From NCBI GenBank assembly GCA_023457615.1, contig JAEWKY010000166.1:1-21162 (forward strand): DNA of 21,162 nucleotides, given 5' to 3'. The notes below the pieces were generated by a model. The model was not told where the DNA came from. It made no database searches and worked only from the letters and a program-made list of their open reading frames with translations. Below are positions 14,780 through 21,162 of this stretch, piece by piece. A program made the position numbers and the translations under genes. Each line of letters begins with the position of its first letter. Positions within the stretch are counted from its first letter, which is position 1. The DNA comes from Actinomycetes bacterium (GTDB lineage Bacteria > Actinomycetota > Actinomycetes > Actinomycetales > Microbacteriaceae).

Positions 14780-14796
14780 GTTCACTCTCAATGAAC
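14780..14796. promoter_or_regulatory. XRE-cupin operator, site D
   Basis: GTTCA-ctctcaa-TGAAC, perfect inverted repeat, about 105 bases before the start of XRE-cupin 2 and just after the MmpL stop. A possible -10 TAGTGT is at 14817-14822; the -35 is unclear. Confidence 0.66.
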
Positions 14797-14899
14797 TTGA
14801 TCCGCGACTCGTGGGCTAGTGTGAGTCGCACGTCGGAGTGATCGTTCGCTGTAACTTCACACCGCCGGACGCGAATCGGTCGATGAGGACGGAGACGGC

Positions 14900-15541
14900 G
14901 TGGCGACGCACATCGGAGCGAGGCTCCGCGGCGCGCGGCTCGAGCAGGGGCTGAGCCTGCGCGGAGTCGCCGAGGCGGTGGGCGTCTCGGCGTCGCTCGT
15001 GTCGCAGGTCGAGACCGGCAAGACGCAGCCGTCCGTCTCGACGCTCTACGCGATGGTGAGCCATCTCGGCATCTCGATGGACGACCTGCTCGAGGAGGGC
15101 GATCCGCCCGCCGGTCGCCGCAGCTCGCGGGCCGCGCCGCGACCGCTTCCGCTCGAGCCGACGGATCCGCACTTCGGGCACGGCGGGCAGAATCCCGTGC
15201 TCGAGATGGAGAACGGCGTGCGCTGGGAGCGCCTCGCCTCGGGCGAGGACGGACCCGCCGACGCCCTGCTCGTCACCTACGAACCCGGGGCGTCGAGCTC
15301 GATCGAGGGCCGGCTCATGCGCCACTCGGGCATCGAGTACGCCTACCTGCTCGAGGGCGAGCTCGAGCTGCAGCTCGAGTTCGACACCTTCGTGCTGCGC
15401 GCGGGCGACTCGCTGCAGTTCGACTCGGTGCGACCCCACCTGTACGCCAATCGCGGCAGCGTCCCGGCGCGGGGCGTGTGGTTCGTCGTGGGGCGCCGCC
15501 GGCCGGGGGATGCCCCGGTGTCGCGGGCGAGCGGACCCTAG
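14900..15541 (+). CDS. XRE-family HTH regulator with cupin domain (paralogue 2)
   Basis: A 213-residue close paralogue of the regulator at 6267. The HTH has VSASLVSQVETGKTQPS in the same place, with only conservative changes around it, and the cupin blocks HSGIEYAYLLEGEL and GDSLQFDSVRPHLYANRG are almost identical. The main differences are an Arg/Pro-rich linker at about 70-90 and a shorter tail. Start is the GTG at 14900, with GGAGA about four bases upstream, so unlike paralogue 1 it has a leader. Operator D lies upstream. It probably binds the same DNA sites; why two copies are kept, perhaps different ligands through the cupin domain, is not known. It converges on the membrane-lipase gene with a 10-base gap. 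Confidence 0.92.
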   Translation: MATHIGARLRGARLEQGLSLRGVAEAVGVSASLVSQVETGKTQPSVSTLYAMVSHLGISMDDLLEEGDPPAGRRSSRAAPRPLPLEPTDPHFGHGGQNPVLEMENGVRWERLASGEDGPADALLVTYEPGASSSIEGRLMRHSGIEYAYLLEGELELQLEFDTFVLRAGDSLQFDSVRPHLYANRGSVPARGVWFVVGRRRPGDAPVSRASGP

Positions 15542-15551
15542 AGCCCAGCGC

Positions 15552-17342
15552 TCAGGGGCACGTGCTCGCCGGGGCGGGAGCCCCCGAGAACCGGTCGGCC
15601 GTCCAGGCCGCGAGGTCGGTCGAATACGGCGAGTCGTCTGCGACCACCGAGAGATGGTCGCGGCCCTCGTACTCGCGGAAGACGAGCTCCTGCCCGGCGG
15701 CGCAGCGGCTCTGCACGTACTTCTCCTGCACCGCGGGCAGGATGAGCGGGTCGGCCGTGCCCTGCGCGATGAAGAGCGGTGCACCGATCATGAGGGTCGG
15801 CACGTTCTCGTCGAGACGGTCGCCGAGAGGTCCGGTCGACGGATCGACGCGATACATCGTGCCGTGCATCGTGAGCGCCGTGAGCAGGCTCACGGTCGTG
15901 TCGGCGTTCGGCAGGCAGCGCCGCGACGCCGCGTCGTAGATCGCCCACATGCGGGCGTCGACGTAGTGCGCGGCGTCCACGTCGTCGTAGGTCTCCGCGT
16001 AGGAGCGCACCGCGAACGGTCCGAGCAGTTGCCCGATGAGCGACTCGCCGAGCGAGCCGATGAGTCCCTTGACATCGGCGGCCGGCGCCGCGGCCGAGAC
16101 CCCGAGCAGCTGGATCTCGGGCGCGTAGTCCGGCGCGAGCCCGCCGGTCCAGAGCGCCGCCTGGCCCCCCTGCGAGTGGCCCCAGACGACGGTGCGCCAG
16201 GAGAGCTCGAGCTCGGCGAGCTCGTGCGCCGCGCGCACGGCGTCGAGCGACGAACGACCCTCGTTCTCGCCGACGAGATAGCCCTGAGGACCGGCGGTGC
16301 CCATCCCGGGGTAATCGGGTCCGATGAGCACCCGACCGGCCTCGAGCTGCTCGTTCATCGCCGCGATCGGGCCGGCGAGCGGCAGCGGTTCGGGCAGCAC
16401 CGTCGGCGCGCAGGTGCGATCGGCGCCCTGCGTGCCGTGCGTCCACAGCACGACATCGAGCGGACCGGGGCCGGCGTCGACGGGCGCCATGACGAAGGCC
16501 GAGCCCACGGCGGGTTCGTCGTGCACGTCGGTGGTCGTGTAGAGGATCAGCCAGCCTCGCGCTCCGTCGGGAACCGCCTGTGTGTAGGCCTCGCTGCGGA
16601 TGAGGCTCCCGGGTTCGGTCGGGACCGAGTCGGGGGCGTCGTAGAACGCCGAAGGCTGCGGCACCGAGCGGTGGAGGTAGGCGCTTCCGGCGATCGCCAC
16701 GAGCGCGAGCACGAGCAGCAGCGCTCGTGCCGTGAGCGCGACGGCGCGGCCGGCGCGAGTCGTCGCGTGTCGTGGCGCGGGGCCCGCAGCCCCGCGGTGA
16801 CGGAGCGCCCGCGCGATCACCGCGAGACCGAAGGCGATCAACCGGATCGCGAAGACGACGGCGATGAGCAGGAGGGAGACGTCCGGCCAGAGGATCGCCA
16901 GAATCCCGAAGATCACGAGGGCCGCACCGAGGAGGCCGCCCCCGAGCCGCTCGCCCGGGCGTCCGCGCACGGCGCCGACCAGGTCGCCGATCCCGCTCAG
17001 CACGAGCAGAGCGCCCACGATGATCGCGAGAGCGGCGACCGAGATCTGCGGCCAGGCGATCACGAGGATCGCGCCGACGAGCTCGAGCACGCCGACCGCG
17101 ACGGCGACGGCGACGGACGCTCGCGGCGAGCCCGCCGCCGCGGCGATCCTCGCGAGTCCGTCGACCGCCAGCGACACCGCGATCAGCACGATGAGCAGCG
17201 TGAGCGACTCGAAGGGCCGCAACAGCACGAGCGCGCCGAGCACGATCGGCACGAGACCGAGCGCGAGCCGAACCCCCCAGGGCAGACCACGCAATCTCGA
17301 CGCCTGACGCTCGACGAAGGACATCACCCCCGGGATAGCCAT
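15552..17342 (-). CDS. HdeD-like (DUF308) membrane domain fused to lipase-type alpha/beta hydrolase
   Basis: A 596-residue two-domain protein. Residues 1-185 form about six membrane helices with the DUF308/HdeD pattern (LRPFESLTLLIVL and LWPDVSLLLIAV are internal duplications of the same unit). A seventh segment (about 205-222) leads to an extracytoplasmic secretory-lipase-like hydrolase (about 235-590). Its catalytic triad is visible: S390 in GHSQG, D531 in GTADP and H563 in RDHLS, with THG at 301-303 as oxyanion region and cysteine pairs that may form disulfides. The ATG at 17342 follows TAGGGT by six bases, a leaderless start; M7 is an alternative. It lies 29 bases after rlmB on the same strand. 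Substrate is probably an ester or lipid, but this is inference from the fold. Confidence 0.88.
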   Translation of the reverse strand: MAIPGVMSFVERQASRLRGLPWGVRLALGLVPIVLGALVLLRPFESLTLLIVLIAVSLAVDGLARIAAAAGSPRASVAVAVAVGVLELVGAILVIAWPQISVAALAIIVGALLVLSGIGDLVGAVRGRPGERLGGGLLGAALVIFGILAILWPDVSLLLIAVVFAIRLIAFGLAVIARALRHRGAAGPAPRHATTRAGRAVALTARALLLVLALVAIAGSAYLHRSVPQPSAFYDAPDSVPTEPGSLIRSEAYTQAVPDGARGWLILYTTTDVHDEPAVGSAFVMAPVDAGPGPLDVVLWTHGTQGADRTCAPTVLPEPLPLAGPIAAMNEQLEAGRVLIGPDYPGMGTAGPQGYLVGENEGRSSLDAVRAAHELAELELSWRTVVWGHSQGGQAALWTGGLAPDYAPEIQLLGVSAAAPAADVKGLIGSLGESLIGQLLGPFAVRSYAETYDDVDAAHYVDARMWAIYDAASRRCLPNADTTVSLLTALTMHGTMYRVDPSTGPLGDRLDENVPTLMIGAPLFIAQGTADPLILPAVQEKYVQSRCAAGQELVFREYEGRDHLSVVADDSPYSTDLAAWTADRFSGAPAPASTCP

Positions 17343-17348
17343 GCGGCC

Positions 17349-17354
17349 ACCCTA
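17349..17354 (-). promoter_or_regulatory. -10 box of membrane-lipase gene, leaderless
   Basis: Minus-strand TAGGGT, six bases before the ATG, in the 29-base gap after rlmB. No Shine-Dalgarno or clear -35, so internal transcription in addition to read-through from rlmB is plausible. Confidence 0.4.
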
Positions 17355-17371
17355 GTGTCCGCCGAGCGGAG

Positions 17372-18364
17372 TCACTCCGAGCCGGCGCGCTTCCTCGCGA
17401 CCTCGTAGAGCGCGACGCTCACCGCGATGCCGGCGTTGAGCGACTCCGTCGACGACTCGATCGGGATGCTCACGACGGCGTCGCAGGTCTCGGTGACGAG
17501 CCGCGAGAGGCCCTTGCCCTCGCTGCCGACGACGAGCACGACGGGCTCGGTCGCGAGGGTCAGCTCGGGCAGCGACACCGAGCCGCCGCCGTCGAGGCCG
17601 AGCACGAACACGCCGCGCTGCTTGAGCTCCTTGAGCGTCGTCGTCAGGTTGCCCGCCATCGCGACCGGCACGCGCGCCGCGGCGCCCGCGGACGTCTTCC
17701 AGGCCGAGGCCGTCATCCCGACGCTGCGCCGCTGCGGCACGATCGCGCCCTGGCCGCCGAACGCCGCGATGGAGCGCACGATCGCGCCGAGGTTGCGCGG
17801 ATCGGTGATGCCGTCGAGCGCGACGAGCAGCGGGGTCTGCCCGCGCTCGAGGATGCCGTCGAGCAGCTCGAGCGGATGCGGGTACTCGTAGGGCGGCACC
17901 TTGAGCGCGACGCCCTGATGCACGGCGTCGGGGCCGGAGAGCCGATCGAGCTCGGGCCGCATGACCTCGACGATCGGGATGCCGCGCTTCTGCGCGATCG
18001 AGATCGTCTCCTTCACGCGGTCGTCCATCTCGAGCCGCGCGGCGAGGTACAGCGTCGTGGCGGGGATGCGCGCCCGCAGCGCCTCGACGACGGAGTTGCG
18101 ACCCGTGACGATCTCGGCGTCGCCCTCCTTCTTCGGTGCGCGACCGCGCGAGGCGGGCTTCCCGTCGGGGCTCTTGCCGTGCTTGGCCCGCGCTTCGGCG
18201 AGGCGGTCCTGCGCGGCCTTGCGCTTGCCCGCGACGTGCCAACTGCGGTCGGTCGCCTTCGGGGTGGGCCCCTTGCCCTCGAGCGCCTTGCGGCCGTGAC
18301 CGCCGGTGCCCGTCGTGGGTCCCTTCTTGCTGCCCCGCGCTCCGGGTCGTCCAGGCTTGGCCAT
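17372..18364 (-). CDS. rlmB: 23S rRNA (guanosine-2'-O)-methyltransferase, TrmH/SpoU family
   Basis: A 330-residue SPOUT methyltransferase that methylates the ribose of a guanosine in 23S rRNA (G2251 in E. coli numbering). The first ~80 residues are a Lys/Arg/Gly-rich extension common in actinobacteria. The substrate-binding domain starts at VTGRNSVVEALRA, and the knotted SAM-binding domain shows the three SPOUT motifs: DGITDPRNLGAIVRSIAAFG, VVGSEGKGLS and IPIESSTESLNAGIAVSVALYE. ATG at 18364 is two bases beyond the cysS stop, with GGAG upstream, so they are cotranscribed as in most actinobacteria. Confidence 0.95.
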   Translation of the reverse strand: MAKPGRPGARGSKKGPTTGTGGHGRKALEGKGPTPKATDRSWHVAGKRKAAQDRLAEARAKHGKSPDGKPASRGRAPKKEGDAEIVTGRNSVVEALRARIPATTLYLAARLEMDDRVKETISIAQKRGIPIVEVMRPELDRLSGPDAVHQGVALKVPPYEYPHPLELLDGILERGQTPLLVALDGITDPRNLGAIVRSIAAFGGQGAIVPQRRSVGMTASAWKTSAGAAARVPVAMAGNLTTTLKELKQRGVFVLGLDGGGSVSLPELTLATEPVVLVVGSEGKGLSRLVTETCDAVVSIPIESSTESLNAGIAVSVALYEVARKRAGSE

Positions 18365-18366
18365 CG

Positions 18367-19782
18367 TCACACGCTCCACTTCGGTCCGGTCGGGGTGTCC
18401 TCGAGAGTCACCCCTGCGGCGGCGAGCGCATCCCTCACGCGATCGGCCGCTGCGAAGTCCTTCGTCGAGCGCGCGGTCTCGCGCTCGGCCAGCAGGTGCT
18501 CGACGAGCGCCGCGAGGGTCGTCTCCGCGGCGCCCCCGTCGGACGAGGACGCCCACTCGGGAGCGGCGGGATCGAGCCCGAGCACCCCGAGCATCGCCGT
18601 CACCTCGGAGCGCAGCCGCGCGGCGAGCACGACATCCCGCGCGTCGAGGGCCGCGTTGCCCTGCCGCACGGTCTCGTGCAGCACACCGAGCGCCTGCGGC
18701 ACGCCGAGGTCGTCGTCCATCGCGCTCGCGAACGCGTCGGGCACCGCGAGGGCACCGGTCTGCTCGACCTCGGGAGTGCCCTCCACGGCCTGCGCCGCGC
18801 GGGCGAGGAACCCCTCGATGCGCCCGAAGGCGGCCTCCGCCTCGACGAGCGATCCCGCGTGGTAGTCGATCGTCGAGCGGTAGTGGGCGCTGCCGAGGTA
18901 GTAGCGCACGACGATCGGGCGCGCGGCGGCGAGGAACTCGGAGGCGTAGATCGAGTTGCCGAGCGACTTCGACATCTTCTGGCCGTCGACGACCACGAGA
19001 CCGTTGTGCACCCAGTGGGTCGCGAAGGCGTCGCCGGCGGCCGTCGACTGGGCGAGCTCGTTCTCGTGGTGCGGGAAGCGCAGGTCGAGCCCGCCGCCGT
19101 GGATGTCGAAGGCCGGCCCGAGGTAGCGGCGCGACATCGCGGAGCACTCGATGTGCCATCCCGGGCGTCCCACGCCCCACGGCGACTCCCACGACGCCGA
19201 CGCCGGCTCCCCCGCCTTCGTGCCCTTCCAGAGGGCGAAGTCGCGGGGATCGCGCTTGCCGCGCGTCTCGGCATCCGCCGACGCGGCCAGGTCGGCGGGC
19301 CTCTGGTTGCTGAGCTCCCCGTACGAGGGCCAGGACGCCACCGCGAAGAACACGTCGCCCGTGCCGTCGTCGGCGACGTAGGCGTGCCCCTTCTCGATGA
19401 GCGTCGCGATGAGCTCCTGCATCCCCGGGATGCTCGCGGTCGCGCGCGGCTCGTACGTCGGGGGCAGGATGCCGAGCGCGTTGTAGCCGCGCGTGAACTC
19501 GAGCTCGACCCGGTAGGCGACGGCCCACCAGGGCTCGCGCTCGGTCGCGTTGACGAGCACCTTGTCGTCGATGTCGGTGACGTTGCGCACGAACGTGACG
19601 TCGAACCCGCGATAGGTCAGCCAGCGCCGCCAGAGGTCGTAGGCGAGCGCGCTGCGCAGATGCCCGATGTGCGGCGACGACTGCACGGTCGGTCCGCAGA
19701 CGTACATGCCGACCCTGCCCGCCTCGCGCGGGCGGAAGTCGACCGTCGCCTGCGCCTTCGAGTCGTACAGCCGGATGCTCAC
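18367..19782 (-). CDS. cysS: Cysteine--tRNA ligase
   Basis: Class I aminoacyl-tRNA synthetase, 471 residues, charging tRNA-Cys. The HIGH motif is at residues 38-41 (SPHIGH) and KMSKS at 269-273. Zinc ligands C29, C213, H238 and E242 are all visible (YVCGPT, HIECSAM, PHHENE). The C-terminal anticodon-binding helical bundle is present and length is typical. The GTG start is six bases after a minus-strand TAAACT box and lacks a Shine-Dalgarno, indicating a leaderless mRNA. Operon with rlmB; it is divergent from a GNAT gene with only 35 bases between the two start codons. Confidence 0.97.
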   Translation of the reverse strand: MSIRLYDSKAQATVDFRPREAGRVGMYVCGPTVQSSPHIGHLRSALAYDLWRRWLTYRGFDVTFVRNVTDIDDKVLVNATEREPWWAVAYRVELEFTRGYNALGILPPTYEPRATASIPGMQELIATLIEKGHAYVADDGTGDVFFAVASWPSYGELSNQRPADLAASADAETRGKRDPRDFALWKGTKAGEPASASWESPWGVGRPGWHIECSAMSRRYLGPAFDIHGGGLDLRFPHHENELAQSTAAGDAFATHWVHNGLVVVDGQKMSKSLGNSIYASEFLAAARPIVVRYYLGSAHYRSTIDYHAGSLVEAEAAFGRIEGFLARAAQAVEGTPEVEQTGALAVPDAFASAMDDDLGVPQALGVLHETVRQGNAALDARDVVLAARLRSEVTAMLGVLGLDPAAPEWASSSDGGAAETTLAALVEHLLAERETARSTKDFAAADRVRDALAAAGVTLEDTPTGPKWSV

Positions 19783-19788
19783 CGCCCG

Positions 19789-19794
19789 AGTTTA
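19789..19794 (-). promoter_or_regulatory. -10 box of cysS, leaderless
   Basis: Minus-strand TAAACT, six bases before the GTG start. It lies 11 bases from the divergent -10 box of the GNAT gene. Confidence 0.5.
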
Positions 19795-19805
19795 CTCAAG
19801 CGGCC

Positions 19806-19811
19806 TACTCT
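19806..19811 (+). promoter_or_regulatory. -10 box of GNAT gene, leaderless
   Basis: TACTCT, six bases before the GTG at 19818, with no Shine-Dalgarno. Back-to-back with the cysS box; any -35 elements would fall in the opposite promoter or gene. Confidence 0.48.
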
Positions 19812-19817
19812 GGTGAC

Positions 19818-20282
19818 GTGCCCGACCTCGACATCCGCGTCGACGACCTGAGCGGCGAGGCGACGCGCGCCCTCGTCGCCCACCACCTCGTGGGCATGCG
19901 CGCGACGAGTCCCGCCTGCAGCGTGCACGCCCTCGACCTCGACGGCCTGCGCGGCCCGGGCGTCACGTTCTGGTCGGGATGGGACGGCGACGAGCTCGTC
20001 GTGATCGGAGCGCTCCAGCAGCTCGACGACGCGAGCGGCGAGCTCAAGTCGATGCGGGTGACCGACGCCGCGCGCGGCACCGGGGCCGGCCGCGCCATCC
20101 TGCGGCACATCGTCGCCGAGGCGGAGGCCCGCGGCATCCGCACGCTGTGGCTGGAGACGGGAAGCGCCGACGACTTCCTCCCGGCGCGTCGGCTCTACGA
20201 GAGCGAGGGCTTCACCGCGTGCGGTCCGTTCGCCGACTACGTCGAGGACCCCTTCTCGGTCTTCATGACGAGGGCGCTGTAG
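19818..20282 (+). CDS. GNAT-family N-acetyltransferase
   Basis: A 154-residue acetyl-CoA-dependent acetyltransferase. The central strand VIGALQQLDDASGELKSMRV leads to the acetyl-CoA pyrophosphate loop ARGTGAGRAILRHIVAEAEARG (Q/RxxGxG/A type, near residues 88-98), then LWLETGS and the C-terminal ARRLYESEGFTACGPF and YVEDPFSVFMTR typical of the YjdJ/ElaA-like PhnO subfamily. The substrate is unknown. GTG is the chosen start, six bases after TACTCT. It is inserted between ispDF and cysS, which are usually adjacent or on one strand in actinobacteria, and is convergent with ispDF with a 6-base gap. Confidence 0.9.
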   Translation: MPDLDIRVDDLSGEATRALVAHHLVGMRATSPACSVHALDLDGLRGPGVTFWSGWDGDELVVIGALQQLDDASGELKSMRVTDAARGTGAGRAILRHIVAEAEARGIRTLWLETGSADDFLPARRLYESEGFTACGPFADYVEDPFSVFMTRAL

Positions 20283-20288
20283 CCGGGC

Positions 20289-21162
20289 TCAGGATGCGGC
20301 GAGCAGCGCCGTGGCGATCGCCGCGATCCCCTCGGCGCGGCCGGTGAACCCGAGCCCGTCGGTCGTCGTGGCGCCGAGCGTGACCGGTGCTCCGACGAGC
20401 GTCGTGAGGCGCGCCTCGACCTCGCTGCGTCGCGGGGCGATCTTCGGCCGGGCCGCGACGACCTGCACGCTCACGTTGACCACCGAGAAGCCGGCTCCCG
20501 TGACGAGGGCGAGGGTCTCCTTCACGAACACCTCGCTCGCGGCACCGCGGAATCGGGGATCGGCCGTGCCGAACCGGCTGCCGAGGTCGCCCAGGCCGGC
20601 CGCCGAGAGCAGCGCGTCGCAGATCGCGTGCAGCACGGCATCCCCGTCGCTGTGCCCCGAGAGCCCCGGCTCGTCGGGCCAGTAGAGCCCGCCCAGCCAC
20701 AGCGGGTCGCCCTCGTCGTAGGCGTGCACGTCGACGCCGAGCCCCGTGCGCAGCCCGCCGGTGCGCGCGCCGAGCACGTTCTCGGCGCGGCGCAGATCCC
20801 ACGGCGTCGTGATCTTGAAGGCGCGCGCATCGCCCTCGACCGTCGTCACGGTGCCGCCGGCCGCGGAGAACAGCGCGGCGTCGTCGGTGTACTCGGCGGT
20901 CGCCGCGGCGTACGCGGCCTCGAGGGCGGCCCGGGGGAAGCCCTGCGGGGTCTGCACGTGCACGAGATCGCTGCGGTCGACCGTCTCGCGCACCTCGCCG
21001 TCGGCGACGCGCTTGATCGTGTCCGCGACGGGCAGCGCCGGGATGACGCCCGCCGCCGTCGCGCGCACCGCGCGCACGACGCGATCGAGGAGCGTTCCGG
21101 GCGTGAGCGCACGGGCGGCGTCGTGCACGAGCACCACGCCGACCTCCGGGCCGAGCCCCGCG
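20289..21162 (-). CDS. ispDF: Bifunctional IspD/IspF isoprenoid enzyme (5' end cut by window)
   Basis: The C-terminal part of a fused MEP-pathway enzyme; 291 residues are visible. The first section is the IspD cytidylyltransferase (converts MEP to CDP-ME): VLVHDAARAL, VADTIKRV, VQTPQGFPRAAL and EYTDDAAL, the usual nucleotide- and substrate-binding blocks. It continues without a break into IspF (makes MEcPP): VDVHAYDEGD with Asp-x-His zinc ligands, GHSDGDAVLHAICDALL, and ATTTDGLGFTGRAEGIAA. The N-terminal IspD nucleotide motif is off the right edge. Stop at 20289-20291. The neighbouring cysS-rlmB pair on the same strand is typical of actinobacteria. Confidence 0.95.
   Translation of the reverse strand, partial: AGLGPEVGVVLVHDAARALTPGTLLDRVVRAVRATAAGVIPALPVADTIKRVADGEVRETVDRSDLVHVQTPQGFPRAALEAAYAAATAEYTDDAALFSAAGGTVTTVEGDARAFKITTPWDLRRAENVLGARTGGLRTGLGVDVHAYDEGDPLWLGGLYWPDEPGLSGHSDGDAVLHAICDALLSAAGLGDLGSRFGTADPRFRGAASEVFVKETLALVTGAGFSVVNVSVQVVAARPKIAPRRSEVEARLTTLVGAPVTLGATTTDGLGFTGRAEGIAAIATALLAAS

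Overview
The window is very GC-rich, coding-dense DNA from an actinobacterium, most likely a member of the Microbacteriaceae/Micrococcales. Supporting signs are the ispDF-cysS-rlmB gene order, a DUF4032 protein, GTG starts, many leaderless promoters (a TANNNT box 6-9 nt before the start codon) and three 4-base GTGA stop/start overlaps. Eighteen protein genes are supported, with no rRNA, tRNA, CRISPR array or insertion sequence. The organism assignment is inference.

Left part (63-11040) is an accessory small-molecule uptake and catabolism locus. On the minus strand, livH, livM and a lipoprotein solute-binding protein form a branched-chain amino acid/amide/urea-type ABC importer. Its ATPases are not in the window and may lie beyond the left edge. 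Next come a TetR regulator, an M24-family hydrolase-SDR operon, a divergent XRE-cupin regulator, an amidohydrolase-Dabb-Zn alcohol dehydrogenase operon, and a divergent ketopantoate-reductase-like gene.

Middle part (11226-15541): a DUF4032 kinase-fold protein coupled to an MmpL/RND transporter, then a second XRE-cupin regulator that is a close paralogue of the first. Right part (15552-21162): a gene fusing an HdeD-like membrane domain to a lipase-type hydrolase, then rlmB, cysS, a GNAT acetyltransferase and a partial bifunctional ispDF.

The main discovery is regulatory. A 17-bp inverted repeat, GTTCA-N7-TGAAC, occurs four times (6216, 9878, 9972, 14780). Each copy lies in an intergenic region next to an XRE-cupin gene or a catabolic gene, and three overlap promoter elements. 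The two XRE-cupin proteins have the same predicted recognition-helix sequence, so they probably share these operators and control one regulon: M24-SDR, amidohydrolase-Dabb-ADH, the KPR-like reductase and themselves. A second circuit is suggested by an 18-bp palindrome in front of the TetR gene and a related element over the -10 box of the livH promoter. Together these describe an apparently uncharacterised catabolic system whose substrate cannot be named from sequence. Two of its enzymes (the SDR and the M24 protein) appear to lack canonical active-site residues.

No gene-free stretch exceeds 300 bases. The longest gaps (9825-10008, 11041-11225, 3173-3332, 14764-14899, 6151-6266) hold the sites listed. 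Bases 1-62 show no recognisable feature.
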